The notes under the pieces were generated by a model, which saw only the letters and a program-made list of their open reading frames with translations, ran no database searches and was not told the origin of the DNA. Of a DNA stretch of 64,000 nt, positions 46,666 through 59,194 are shown one piece after another. The first letter of the stretch is position 1. Each line of letters begins with the position of its first letter. The DNA lies in the NCBI GenBank assembly GCA_024803745.1, contig JANJXV010000013.1:31538001-31602000 (forward strand), in the 5' to 3' direction. Origin of the DNA: Megascapheus bottae. Lineage: Eukaryota > Chordata > Mammalia > Rodentia > Geomyidae. The translations under genes and the position numbers were made by a program.

Positions 46666-46709
<44 letters not shown>
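46666..46709. repeat. (TG)n microsatellite
   Basis: About 21 TG units. An L2/MIR-like 3' fragment (cttgtacttagtagacacc...) lies at about 46840-46890. Confidence 0.95.
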
Positions 46710-46713
<4 letters not shown>

Positions 46714-47341
46714 TGTTGCCTTAGAATCTAGAGGTTAAGTATTGCAAGATAAGTAGGTTTATAGAAAATAAAAGAAATAGTGCTTTGGGTTATAGCAGAA
46801 AAGGGAGATTATCTGAACCATGTGTTTCCCCAGTCCCAACTTAATACCTTGTACTTAGTAGACACCTGATAAACATGTATGGAATAAGTGTCTCAAATAA
46901 ATCAGCTCAATAGATACTTTTGAATTACATAATCGAAGGAAGAATGGAAAGACTTACACTGTATCTGCTATATGATACACATTTGGTGAACATTCCTTAA
47001 TTAATAAAGTAGTACTGAAAACCTCAATCGATATGCATTGATGATTTGGTCAGGTAGCAGTCAAGGAAAGGCACTAGGACTCACTTTTATTGTCACATGA
47101 ATGATTTTGCTGAATTTAATAAAAAGACAGTGGGCTACTTCCTCAACACAGGACCCTTTGCTTGAGTATGAGGTTTTTAGTATGTCTCTCTGATTCCATA
47201 ACAATAGAAATTTGGGTTGTTCATTTGTTCATGGTAACAGCTTTATTTTCTCACCACTTCTTAGAGACACATAGACATTCATTTGCCCAAACTCATACAT
47301 GAAGACAAGGCTTTGTTTTAGACTTCTGAAGCACCCAATTG

Positions 47342-47427
47342 GTCTTTCTTTCTTTTTCTTTCCTTTCCTTTCCATTCTTTCCTTTTTTCCTTCCTTCCTT
47401 CCTTCCCTCCTTCTTTCCTTCCTTCGC
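47342..47427. repeat. CTTT/CCTT pyrimidine-rich low-complexity tract
   Basis: Irregular CTTT, CCTTT and CCTTC units on the plus strand, with no SINE body recognised beside it. Confidence 0.85.
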
Positions 47428-47749
47428 CCTTTTCACTTATAAAGATAAAACTTTCCTCTCACAAGTTTGGTGAGACAGTTGAGTGAGACAATATGCAAAG
47501 ACAGAGGCCAACTAGACAGACCTCATAAAAGAAATGCCAGTAGGTCCTGACTCTCTAGGCACTATGTACCACATCTGTTTTTCCAGATTGCTTTTAGGAA
47601 TCAACCTAAATAGTTGAGGTGTGATACATTCTTGCTTTTGAACATTTCTCCTTTAATTATAATAACTTCTGTTTGCCTCCCAGCTTTACATGGACCAGCC
47701 GTATGGGCATCACAGTGGCTGTGTTTAGGGATGATAATCTTTTATTTTT

Positions 47750-47905
47750 GGCTTATAACTTGAGCATCATAAGAGAAACAGGGCAGGAAGCACTACTATT
47801 ATTCTTTGGACTAGAAAACTGAATTTCACAGAGACTAAGCAAGTTTTCCAAGGTCAGGTAGGTCATGTTATCTGAGCTTGACTCTAAATTCAGTTGAGTT
47901 GTCTT
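47750..47905 (-). repeat. MIR SINE
   Basis: ctagaaaactgaatttcaca, then gagactaagcaagttttcc and aaggtcaggtaggtcatg, is the antisense MIR core. Confidence 0.6.
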
Positions 47906-48635
47906 GTGTTGAAAGCATGGGAAGGCTCCCTTGTGTCTAACCTCCCTTAACACGAGAAGTTGTATTTTTACATAAGACACTTTTAGTCACCGATCAATGG
48001 GTGGTAAAAATACTAGTGAGGGAGGTCACTCCACTACAGTGGCTGCTGCCAAGGCCTGGGAATGTGTAGGAGGCAGAGGGAGAATGACATTCGCCCCCCT
48101 CATGATGAGAGTCAAGGAGGTGGGAGACATTAGGACAAGTCAAGCGTAAATGAAGAATGAGACTTTCCAAGTATGGCCCTTATTAAACACAGCCCTGACA
48201 GAGAAAAGGTTACCTACAAGGACACACTTGAGTTTTCATAGGGAAAGGCTGAGTCACCACAGAAACACCATCGCATTCCCTCCCCCAGCATTCATGGAGA
48301 CAACTGAGTTGTGATTTTAACACAACGTGGCCAAGACGTTGCATCCCTGAGTGATTCCCAGGCCTGCAGGAGGATGGATCCTTTTGATGGCCAGTTTGCT
48401 CCTGTCCTCTGAACTTCAATGGTCAAGATTCCATCGAACTGTTCTTCCAACCTGGAAGAACCTTGGTCTTCCCCTTTATCTTCACAAAGAAAATCATACA
48501 AGAAATATCGAGAAATAAACAAAAAGAAATATTAAATGAGGAGAGATAGAGAGGGTTGGTTAACTCCTGGGTTTCGAATCTGCATCTTCCTTCCATTGTT
48601 TTGTACGATTGACATCAGGTACATTCCATCTTGAG
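47906..48635. other. unassigned non-coding sequence
   Basis: No recognised repeat. Two overlapping minus-strand frames (48210-48419 and 48292-48522) show no domain. Confidence 0.35.
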
Positions 48636-48639
48636 ACTC

Positions 48640-49010
48640 ACATGATTTTCTTTTGAGAGGGATCTTTCTAAACCTCTATAACTTTGTCTTCCCAGTTGCT
48701 AGGATTACAGGTGTGAGAGGATGGTGGCAGAACTTCATTCTTTTTAAAAGCTGTATCAAATCTCATGCACATACTATACTTTTCTTATTCATTTTCCCAC
48801 TGGTTGACATTTATATTATTTTGACTTTTTGATTGTTGTGAATCATGCTGCTATGAGCTTTGGTGTACAAACACCTATTAGAGTGTTTGCTTTCAATTCT
48901 TTCACATACATATGCCCTCAAATGGAATTTATTGGGTCATACAATTTTATGGGTTTTTTTTTTGAGGATGCATCATACTCTCTTCCAAAATATTTATACC
49001 ATCCTTTGAC
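48640..49010 (-). mobile_element. B1 fragment and old L1 ORF2 3' relic
   Basis: 48640-48735 contains ttgctaggattacaggtgtg (B1 complement). 48740-49010 has gtgaatcatgctgctatgag and attgggtcatacaattttat, the antisense of the L1 ORF2 C-terminal region, heavily diverged. Confidence 0.55.
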
Positions 49011-51423
49011 TAATACTTATGGTAGCAAGTCTAGGCCTTTGGAGACAAATGCAATTTGAACATCAACCAGCTGTCAGCCATTATAATCATAATCAGTGAA
49101 GCCTGTCATTAGAGATCTTTATAAAAAAGATGTGAGACAAATCAGTATTGTGATTAAGTATATGTGGTGTAGGTACACAGATGTAATTTCTGAATGATGT
49201 CACCATTATTTACTTTGAGGCCTTCAATTAATTGAACCATTGGCTCTCACTGTTATAATGGGTAAAATAGAAATGCCTTTGGAACCTTCATCTTTAGTTG
49301 TTACAGCAAATAATAGGCCACTATAGTACAGGTAAGCTCTTGCTGTAGGGCTTGACAATCCAAACATCTCATGAATGTTGTCGTCCAATTTTATGATAAT
49401 GAGCACAGAAACAGGCTCCTGTACTAATTTTGAAAGGTACACATTTGCATGATCAACCGTGATACATCACAGCTTTAGCCATTGGAGTTATTTACCTAGC
49501 TGTATAGAGTTCATTTGGATTTTACAGTTTGGTCACATTTTTCTTTAGCTAAGATTCTTTGGTTTCTATAAAGAGAAACCTACTTAAACATCAACAGCAA
49601 ACAGTAATTTATTCTAGAGATACAGGAGCCTGTTAATTCAAGAGAGAAAAGAAATAGCCAGGCAGTTTGTGTCCATTATATTTCATTACTGCTTTTTTCT
49701 AGATATCACTCTGCAGAGGTCATTTCTGAAGATTTGCTCTTTTGCTTGGGGTCTATATGAATTTGCTCACAACACTTGAGGACTTCACTTGGTAGTCAAG
49801 TTGCACTTGCTGTCTTCAAAAACTGAATTTCTAAATCTGTGTTATAATAAAAATTTTCAGGAAAATTTGGTTAGCCTAGTGCAAACGAAAAACATGATTG
49901 CCAGTAAAGAAGTAAGCAAGCTTAGAGAAAGAGTTTCCTTTGTGTTCTGGAGGTCAATCAACAAATACTCACATTAAAAGATTTGACACTGAATGTGGCT
50001 TCTTTTAGTCCTATTTTAAACCTATTTCTTGGCTATCCAAATTAGGGTTTCCCATTCTTTAGTGAAAAGTCCTGCCAAGAACTTGGGCTAAGGGGAAACT
50101 CAGAGAAACTGTCCTTCTTCCTATTTCTTTGCATTAAAAAATATTTCCTGGGTGCTAGACATTATTCCCTTTTGAGGAGGGCCTGGGATTTACCCCGGAC
50201 AGGAGGACTGATACTTGGCAGTGGTACAAGATGATGACAGATGACCCAGTATTACAGCTCAGTAGATGTGTTCTGCCAGCACTAAAGAGGGGGGTGGAAA
50301 TCCCACAAAAACAAAAAAAGAAGAAGAGAGAAGAAAAAAGGTCCTAAATGTTTTGGCCACTAAAGTCTGATCATCCATCAGGCCCTGGAACTCTGCCACC
50401 CACCCACTTGGCCACTGCTGGACCAGAAATGATGAACATAAGTCATTGTGGGTTTTTGGTTTTTCAGAAATAGAAATTTAAAAATGTGGCTAGAATGTGA
50501 CATGTCTGAGTTTCCAGATACATCAACTAATATAACCAGACAAAGCCCTTACCCTAACCTCCACTCCCTGCCTTGGGCATGTCATTACAAATGTCATTAT
50601 GAAGAGTCCCCTAAATTTCAAGCAGAAAAGCATAATTTTGTTTAGCTTTATCATTTTTGTGATATGTATATTAAAGATTGGTGTTCTTTAAGAAAAATCT
50701 TCATAGAAATGAATAACTTCTCCATAATCTTATTCCATGGATATAACTACTAGGAGTCATTTTGTTCATATTCTTACAATATTTTTATCTATACATATAT
50801 GAAAATCTAAGTAAAAGTGTACTTTTTTCTACATCAAATCACTTTTACTTAAAGTGGCTGAGCACGACAATATAGTAGAACAATTCTCTTTTCATAACAC
50901 ATCTGAGATATGTTTTCCCTGTTGGCACCCAGAACTCTTGTTCTTTTTAGTTTTCCACTTCACCATTTTTCATTGTTTGGATTCACTTTAATGTATTTGT
51001 ACAGTAACAGCTCTTCAGGAAGCATAGAAAGTGTTTAATACTCATTTTTCTTCTCATTCTTTTTTGTTCTTGCATACTATACCTACAATATTCATTGAAT
51101 AAAGTTGATTTTAGGGTCAAAAGTCAGCAGTGGCTCTGTCTATCATAATTACTGCATGGTGGTTTTAAAAGTAGCTAACTTCTTAGTTACTGAAATGCTT
51201 AATTATTTGATTTTATGTAGTCTCAGTTCAGAGAGATTACCTAACTTTCATCTGTTAGTGTAATATTAGAATACTCACAGAAATTTGAGCCTTCTCAGAT
51301 TTGAAAATGGTCATGGGTGCTGTAGATTTGGGGCAAACAGGAAAATAAAGCTAGAAAGCTTTCATACAGTTTCTGAACTGCCTTTTAATTTTTTCCTTCT
51401 TGTTTGGTTTCCATGGGAATTAG
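49011..51423. other. unassigned non-coding sequence
   Basis: About 2.4 kb with no clear repeat, RNA gene or coding exon. Open frames are short and without recognisable domains. Confidence 0.4.
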
Positions 51424-51424
51424 T

Positions 51425-51479
<55 letters not shown>
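51425..51479. repeat. (GT)n microsatellite
   Basis: About 27 GT units. Confidence 0.95.
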
Positions 51480-51480
<1 letters not shown>

Positions 51481-51844
51481 TAAGAGGCAGGGGGAGAGAC
51501 AGGCAAGTACAGACTCCCTAGAACAAATTCTGATTTGTTACAAAACCCATGGAGATAACCAAGTGGAATTCTAGGGTTACCAGGCAGTAGAAGAAATGAC
51601 TAGCAAAAAAAATGAAGATAAAGTTCAAGACGAAGCTGGCATGCTACTTCTGTGGATTTTGTGAACTTGCAAAATTAATTCTTTTGCCTGTGTGATGATA
51701 CTTTGGGTGTCTGATTAATTAAATGCCTCTGGGCACCTCTGTGATGAATGTTGTGACTTCTGCATAACACATCATCAAACAAAACAGGAGATCTTGAGGA
51801 AATCAGGTTGTTTTTATTATTCATATGATAGGCCACAGATGTTG

Positions 51845-51965
51845 GGGGAGAGCTTTAATTTAAGATGGATGATGGTTGCCAGGGGCTATGGGGTTGGAAG
51901 ATGTGTTTGTAGAGGGGTGGGTAAGGATTTATGATAACTTCAAGTCATCTTGTTACTGCTTTCAA
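51845..51965 (+). mobile_element. possible old L1 3' UTR fragment
   Basis: gatggttgccaggggctatg with following G-rich text resembles mammalian-wide L1 3' UTRs. Short and weak. Confidence 0.3.
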
Positions 51966-52439
51966 ACTACTGTTTTCCGTAGTGATAGAAATGTTAGTCT
52001 TTGTTGCTCAGAAGGGCAGCCTATCTTAGAGACGCTTTTATTCTTCAAGTGCTAATTTAAGCACAGCGTGGTTTCCCAAGTATAAATACAGATTTAGTGT
52101 GTACTCTGCCCTACTCAATATATGACTGTGGATCTGCAAAAGCCACCTTGTTCTCTGTCTCACATTGCAGAGTGAAGAAAAGGACTGTGAGCCTTACAAT
52201 TATGATTTTTCTCCAGGGACAGAGAAAAATCTTTGTAGAGACCAAAAAGACCATGACATGTTTTAGGATAATAAGTATAATTTTTCACATTAAATTGTCC
52301 TTCATGTGTACAACCTTCTCAGTCCATAGACTCAGAGATCAGGTGGAACTGGGTTCAAAGGGAAGCTTCACCCTTCTCTTTGGGTAGGTAAATGAATTTC
52401 TCTGAATTTCTGCTCTCTTTTCTCTAAGTATTGTTTATA

Positions 52440-52616
52440 TATATATATATTATTGTAATTAATAGAAGGGTTACATGATATTTGCCAGATAGAAGGTGCA
52501 TTAATTTACATACATTGATACCCTTTCACATGTCTTGGTTCCCATTTCCCTCCCCCCCACCCCCACCCCTCATCTTGTTTTCCCCCCTTCCCTATCCAAT
52601 TTCAAGTAACCAAATA
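52440..52616 (-). mobile_element. short L1 3' UTR fragment
   Basis: It matches the 3' terminal ~170 bp of the L1s at 18.9 and 38.9 kb: attgtaattaatagaagggt, gccagatagaaggtgcatta and the C-rich tract. Flanking aagtatt at 52426 and 52618 could be a target-site duplication. Confidence 0.75.
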
Positions 52617-52619
52617 CAA

Positions 52620-52740
52620 GTATTATTTTTATTCACAGGGATTATTGTGAGATAAAATGAAATAAGGTACATTGAGCATTCAAAATAGCGCTTGGCACAT
52701 AGGAAGTCTTGCTAAAAGTGCAAACTGATAATAATATGCT
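52620..52740 (+). repeat. MIR SINE 3' part
   Basis: gggattattgtgagataaaa, then gcgcttggcacataggaag, matches the MIR 3' half. Confidence 0.6.
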
Positions 52741-52967
52741 CAAGGACACCAAGAAGTTAAGTTACAACACAAGATTACAGTTTGGCTCTGGCTCTGAAAG
52801 TAGTGAGTTTGACATTACCACATGCATTCACTATATCCTGAGTCTCTTGGGAATTGCCTTCCTTTCCACTAGAACAATCTAGACTTACTCCTTGGTGGAA
52901 GCTCCACACTTGAAATAGATTTGTTCTGCCAATTTGGGATTGCTTTAGGGAAGAAAGAATGCAAAAG

Positions 52968-53305
52968 GAGCACTGTATGTGGTGGCCCACTCCTGAAATC
53001 TTAGCTACTCATGAGAAAGGAATTAGGAGGATTGCAATTTGAGGCCAGGCTGGGAAAAAGGTAAATAAGACTCCACACAACAAACAAACCAGGTATGATG
53101 GTATATGTTTGGCAATCTTGCTATACAGGAGGAAAAACTAGGCCAATCCAAAAGAAGAAAAAAAGGTGAGAGAATCTTATGTGAAAGTAAAACAACCCTC
53201 AGAAAAAAAAGGGACTAGAGCAGAGCTCAAGTGTAACAGCTCTTGACTAGCAAGCAATAAGGCCTTGAGTTCAAACCTCAGTATTAGAAAAACAAACAAA
53301 ACAAA
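52968..53305 (+). repeat. composite SINE: two B1-like units and an ID-like unit
   Basis: Unit 1: ggtggcccactcctgaaatc ... ggccaggctggg (52980-53080). Unit 2: ccaggtatgatggtatatgt ... (53088-53200). ID-like unit: cagagctcaagtgtaacagc ... ggccttgagttcaaacctca, with a CAAAA-type tail. The order is plus strand throughout. Confidence 0.6.
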
Positions 53306-54285
53306 ACAAAACAACAACAAAAAACGATGCCACTGATGCTAATACATTCTTGTCACCTACCATGTGTCAGGTAGGTTTACAATCTTCTGTCATTTTAACT
53401 TTGCATTCTTGCTTATAATAAAGGCTCAGATTGTACAACTTGCTAAAGGTTATGCTGATTATGTGAAGCAGTTGACAAGATCTGTGCAGGCCCTCTTCCT
53501 GCAGATCCAAGGAAAATGAGACCTCAGAGATGAGTTTGGACTGAGAAGGTGTGGGCTGTATTTGGTTTGCCTGCCTGCTCAAGACTCCTTCTGCAGTCTG
53601 ACTCCCTGGACTATTTCAGGGCTGCCATGTCATCCCAGTCCCCCTCAAGGATCCCTACAGAATGTGCAAAGGAAAAAAAAGAAGAAGAAGACGAAGAAGC
53701 CCAAAGAAATCTGTTATTGGCACTAGCCCTTGATTTGCTCTTATGACGTCCATTCTGCAAAGAGGTGTTTCTATCCTTATAAGGTTTTCAGCATCAATTT
53801 AACTGTGTGATTTCCCAGTCGATGATACAAAATGCAATCTCAGTAGCATACGGCAGATAGAGGTGGGAGAATTTCTTGGCTGGAGAATGAGAGAAAAATT
53901 TAAAAGGGCCTACTATGCTGAGTCACTAAGGCAAAGCAGCTTACAATGGACCACATTCAGGCCTGAGCCAAGACACAGCAACCAGTCAGTTACTGGCTAG
54001 GGCTGTGAAGATGTTCCGCATTGGGAACATATCAAGCTTCAGCCAAAAAAAGTAGGGGGGAACAACGCCAACATCCTGAACATTTTAAGTTCATCAGTTA
54101 TATTTTTATACAGTTAAATCAAGCACAAAAACAGAAAGGGGAAAAAAAAAGAAAGTCATGTTTCTACCAGCTTTCCTTGAGCCTCCCCCAACACAGGCTT
54201 TCCAGCAGGATGAGCTAGCTCTCTTTCCCTCTGTCCTCATAATAATTCACCCAGGATTAATGAATGTGGCTCATGGGCTCAGAGC
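53306..54285. other. unassigned non-coding sequence
   Basis: Nothing recognised; a short GAA-rich patch lies at 53676-53698. Confidence 0.35.
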
Positions 54286-54289
54286 ATAA

Positions 54290-54430
54290 CTTGGCTTATT
54301 CCCATTTCATCTTTGCGAAGACCCCAGTGGGTAGGTGCCGTATTCATCCTCACTTTTAAAATGGCAGGACTGATGCATAGAGGTGCTGAGGAGTTTTAGA
54401 GCTAGAGAGTTACAGTGGTAGAAACCAAGT
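54290..54430 (-). repeat. MIR SINE
   Basis: ttattcccatttcatctttg, then gtgggtaggtgccgtattca and aaaatggcaggactgatgc, follows the antisense MIR order. Confidence 0.55.
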
Positions 54431-54772
54431 CACATGTTTGTTTGCAATTTTGTCCCCAGACACGGAATTCTCAATCCCTGAAATAGTTGTCCACTACTAT
54501 TTCTCTACTAAAGCTAAAAGGGACAAGAAGTCTACCAGCTCAGGGATACCAAACATGGCTTGCAATCAGAAGAAGTAGGTGAGTTTCAAACAACACCAGC
54601 AAAAAGGAAAAACAACCACAGAAACAACAACAACAAATCCTTTAGCTTCTGGACTCACTCTAGAAGAAGCTTATTCTCATGGGCTTTGCAAACTTGTGAA
54701 GTCATACCCATCCCAGGTGATTCCAAATGAAATTCAAGTTGGAAACCATGGGTCTCCTCTATCCTCCTTAAA

Positions 54773-54815
54773 AAACAAACAAACAAACAAACAAACAACA
54801 ACAACAACAACAACA
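54773..54815. repeat. (CAAA)n(CAA)n microsatellite
   Basis: About six AAAC/CAAA units followed by about six CAA units. Confidence 0.9.
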
Positions 54816-55845
54816 AAACCCTACAGCTTAGAATAATGGAGGTGTATTGAGTTGGTGGACTTCGGGAAGGCGTTCGTGTTCTTCTGCCCCCATTCACATG
54901 CCCATCATGATTCAAGAACCAACAGCATATGGCCAAACAGTTAGCTCTGTGAACTAAGAAACAAGATTAGCAAAGACCAGACCCATCAGGAAAGGATTTT
55001 GAAGGCTGGTAGAACCACTTTAGGCAGTGCTTGACAAATATGCCAGACTTGGTTCCCAGCAAGATAGATTTGGACACTGGGGAATCACGAATCAGATCCA
55101 GGATATTTTCAGAAAGTGAGAGGATTTCCAAAAGCATACATATGAGAACAGGACTGCTGTATCAAGACATGAAAATATCCCAATTTGAGGAGCCCACCAG
55201 TTAAAGATGAGGAGGTGCTAGATGATCGCCATGGGAAAATGAGTCAGAGTAAGAAGCACACACAATTTAAACAAAATACCTGCAGTGAGCATTTGCCATT
55301 TTGTTTGCTGCTCAGAATCTGAAACTTCTTTCTATATTTAGGGAATTTTCTCTATGTATGCTTGTGGAAGTGAAAGAAACCAGAGGGATGCTTGCTTTCT
55401 TCACCTCTGGAATCTGGTGCAGAGATCTGGTGAACAATTAGATGCTCTCACTCAAATTGGGCATGTAATCAACTAGCATTTAGAACTGACTTGAGTAACT
55501 CGTGTAGGTCAAGGTTCAACAGGGGCAGAGGTCACTAAGAAGAGGCTGTGTATGGTGTCTAAAGCAATGTGTCAATGACAATGAATATACTCAATCACAG
55601 TCCCTTAGCTCTGTTCCCTTCTCTAAGCTAAAGGCTCCATCCCTTCCACCGAGTCTTAGAGCCAGTCAATCAATGCCTGGCTATTCTTTGCTATTTTGCT
55701 TAGTTGAAATCAGTTTGTGCATCTTGACAATTCCAAAAGCTACTGCCTTCCTTCTAGAATTCCTTGATCACTTCCTATTTGGCCTGTTCTGATCTGTTTT
55801 TTTTCCTTCTTCTTCTTTTAGTGAGAGGCTTCAAAATGTTTGAGT
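54816..55845. other. unassigned non-coding sequence
   Basis: Nothing recognised. Confidence 0.35.
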
Positions 55846-55849
55846 TAAT

Positions 55850-56020
55850 CTTCACATGTAAGGTACTGATCATGATCCCTCTAGTTTTTAAACAGGAGGA
55901 AACTGGGGCTAACCGAAATAGGAAAGAGTACCTGGATGTAGATTCTCACTGTGATAGTCAGCTATATGACTTTGGGTACATTCCTTATCTTTCTGATTCT
56001 TCACTTGGCTGCCTTTGGAA
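55850..56020. repeat. two MIR fragments, opposite orientations
   Basis: 55850-55915 is antisense (aggaggaaactggggctaac). 55940-56020 is sense (agctatatgactttgggtac). Confidence 0.45.
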
Positions 56021-58101
56021 GAAAGGCACACTGGGACACTTAGCTCCCAGGTGTGTGTGGGAGGAATCCATGGCAAAAACTATCTAGAAGTTATACAGTG
56101 TGTGTTAAATAAGTTTTATTGGCATTGTAGCTTTATTCCCCCCCCATAATCTCATGCCTTTTAATACACTGTAATTCAAAGGAATAAAAAAAAATCATAG
56201 CCCAAAGAAAACCCTCATTCTAAAGGCCATCCAAACCAATATGTTAGAATTATTTAATTAGTGAAATGGGTTTTCAACTGTATTTAGATTCCAATTCTTT
56301 CCATGGTTTGTTTTTCTTTCTTTCCCTTAATGGAGTGTTTTGTCTGAGTTACAGGCTGTTTTACAGGAAAAGTAGCCTGAAGGTTTCCCTCCTGAGAAAG
56401 CTGAGCCAATATTGACCTCCACTGACTATGAAATTCTCCCTAAACCATGCTTGGGAATGGAAAGAAAAAATATATCTCAGTCAAATCTCTTGAGAATTGC
56501 CCTCCCAGAACCAAAGCTATCACTTAAAACACTTACCCATGATGAGTGCTGCAGGGGCTCTACTCCCCTTAGATGAAGCACCAAGGGCTGTTGGGTAGAG
56601 GGGGATTGCTGGGCTCATCCCTGATGCTATCCTAAAGGATGGAGACCTCTTTGAGGCAAATGATTCTCTGCCATTTCCTTGGCTGATATTGTTCTCTTTT
56701 TCACTAAGGATCATGCTAGCATGGTGGGGAATAAATCCTTTCCTTTCCTCCTTCATATCCAGAGCAGAGAATAACTGAAATTGCTAAGATGACATGTTTA
56801 TGCAAAGATCTTTTCTGCTGTATGTCTTCCTCACTTCCTTTCCCATTCCCTTCATGGTGTGGGCCCCTCTAAATATTTTCTGTGGGCCTAAAATACAACT
56901 TTTTCTCTCTCCATATCTGTCCTTACTCCCTTCTCCTTGATTCACTGCCCCTTCCCACCATGACATCTCAAAGGAAAACATGTCATCCTTCCTATCGGAG
57001 CTGACCTCTGCACTTAGTCTGGACCCCTCCTTCCTGAATGTTCTATCTTTATCTCCTTTTTTCCTCCCTATCCTATTCTTCAATATCTCACTTTATCTTG
57101 GCTCTAAATCTACAGACTATCAGTACACCCCAGGTTCCTCTTTTCTTTAAAAAAGAAAAACCCCACATCAATTTTGACCCTGTGTTCTCTTCCAGCCACC
57201 ACTGTCTATTTTTATAGTCAAACAGCTAGAAAGAGGTATCTCCACTCGCTATCACATGACCTCACTCCATTCCACCTCTTTTCCTCTTTTCCCTCTGACA
57301 ACTTCTTCCACAACTCCACCAAACTTCTGTCCCTCAGTTTATCAATTGTCCACGCAGTAGACACTGGCAGTCATTATGAATTGTAAGTCTGAAGCATTGA
57401 CTTTTCTCTACTTCTTGGAACTACATTCATTTTTATTATCATCTTCTAACTTCTGTGGTATTGCTTCTCAAGATCTTGGACTTTTTCTTAGAGTTTTTTC
57501 TTTTCCTAACATCTGATAGCTAGCCTTGCTCTGGAATTTTGTCCAGCATTTAGGCTGATCTCTTTTGGTTTTAAAAAAGGTTAGATGTCTTCCTCAAGTC
57601 TAGGGTATATATCAAGATTTGTCTAAGTAGGAATATGAATCCCACTTTCCTTCATTACAAACTAGTTGATTCTGTAGCCAGTAAGTACAAACAATTCCAT
57701 TGGAGGACTTCTAAAAAGAATTTTTTCCACATGAAAAGATATAATCTCAAGAAATTCTTTGCACTTAAAGTGTATTCCTGCTTTGAATATAGATGCTTAA
57801 TTTCATGGAGTTTAGGCTGTGGCAGCTATCCTGAGATCATGAGGCAAAACAGCTGGATGTAAAAAGTCATTGTGCAGAAAATGAGCAAAACTTGGTTCCT
57901 AGATGACATCACTAAACTCTGGACTAACTTCAGAAAGGTCTATCTCTGTAATCCTTATTATGAAAGACGATTACATGGTTTATTGATAAAATAATCCACA
58001 GTTGGTTAGAATTTTGGCTACTTGGACCTATACCCATCTTGAGAATTATTTCAGGGCATTAATTTTCTTTGATTGTCTGCTTTTCTCTCTGATTTTTATT
58101 T
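56021..58101. other. unassigned non-coding sequence
   Basis: No gene recognised. A pyrimidine-rich part (about 56880-57560) might be an old LINE relic, but I could not align it to a family. Open frames here lack domains. Confidence 0.35.
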
Positions 58102-58107
58102 TTCCTT

Positions 58108-58418
58108 TGTTGGGAGCCAGAGTGGAATCAAACTGTACCTTGACTTGCATCAGACGATGGCTTTATTGTCTTATTGTTTTCTGGCCCTATTCTATGTAAA
58201 TGACCTGAGAATTACCATATGAATGTAACACCTGGAGGTTCCCTGGGTCTGGAGGAGGGAAGAAGGGGGAGTGAAAAATAAACGCGGCAGTCTTTACCTG
58301 GACTGCGGACATCTCGGACCCGGTGTGTCTGTCTCTCTTCTATTTCTTCCTAGTCCTTGCCCCCGATTTCAGGAACCCCAATCTGCGAACCCTGGTTTGC
58401 TGCCGGTTGGCCCCGGCA
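58108..58418 (+). mobile_element. solo LTR of a class-II (ERVK/IAP-like) endogenous retrovirus
   Basis: The element begins tgttgggagcc and ends ggccccggca (TG...CA). It is flanked by an exact 6-bp duplication, ttcctt, at 58102-58107 and 58419-58424, the length typical of class-II elements. A polyadenylation signal aataaa lies at 58277-58282. CG-containing sequence follows (gacatctcggacccgg), as in an R/U5 region. No internal coding region or second LTR is present, so it is a solo LTR left by recombination. The preserved CG sites suggest it is fairly young. Confidence 0.75.
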
Positions 58419-58544
58419 TTCCTTTTTAAGAACAGTCTTAAAATACCCAAGGTTAAAACATGCTTTGTATCCCAATAACTTCCGGATGTGTAATTCTAGT
58501 CAACCTCTGCATGTGGAGTAATTAGGTATATCAAACCTTGTTCT

Positions 58545-58700
58545 AGGCAATATACACATTTTAGTTCATCTTAGCCACAATTCTATGAAGAATATGTCAT
58601 TGCTAGTATCATTTATTCCATAGGCAAACAGTTAACTTGCTCAAAACTCATAAAGCTATTATAGGTCAAATTTGTAACTTGAACCTCATTGGTCTAACCC
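58545..58700 (-). repeat. MIR SINE
   Basis: acaattctatgaagaatatg ... ttaacttgctcaaaactca follows the antisense MIR order. Confidence 0.5.
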
Positions 58701-59190
58701 CAAAGTTTCTGTTTTTCACCAGTATAATCTGCTTTCCACTGCCAAAGGTCAAATGTTATAAAATGTTCCTTTTTTAAAATAAAACTTTCATTTTTTTCTG
58801 TATTCTACCTTGAATAGTCATTATCGGCTTTTTTTGAAGAATGTTTCTTCTATCTTTTTTAGTAACCACAATTACATATTTGTATAAAGATTCAAATGTA
58901 TATTGTGTCTTTTGTTACTTGTTCAGATATTAGAACAATGTCTCAGATTCTTTTTTCCCATTCAAGCAAATAAACAAACAAACAAATACAAGCAAACCAA
59001 ACTCCTTAGAATTATTTTCTAGAATAGTTTTAGATCTCTTCCCATCCTGGCTGTTACCATTTGGTATGTCACACTCTAGTGTAATTCTGTCCCTTTTTTA
59101 AAAAGAAAGTTTCTCACTGATTTTAATGCTACTTGTCTTTGATCTGTCTAGTACAGGGGCCAACAGGATGATCTTATTCCAGAAGCTCTA
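58701..59190. other. unassigned non-coding sequence
   Basis: Nothing recognised; short CAAA repeats near 58968-58990. Confidence 0.35.
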
Positions 59191-59194
59191 AATA

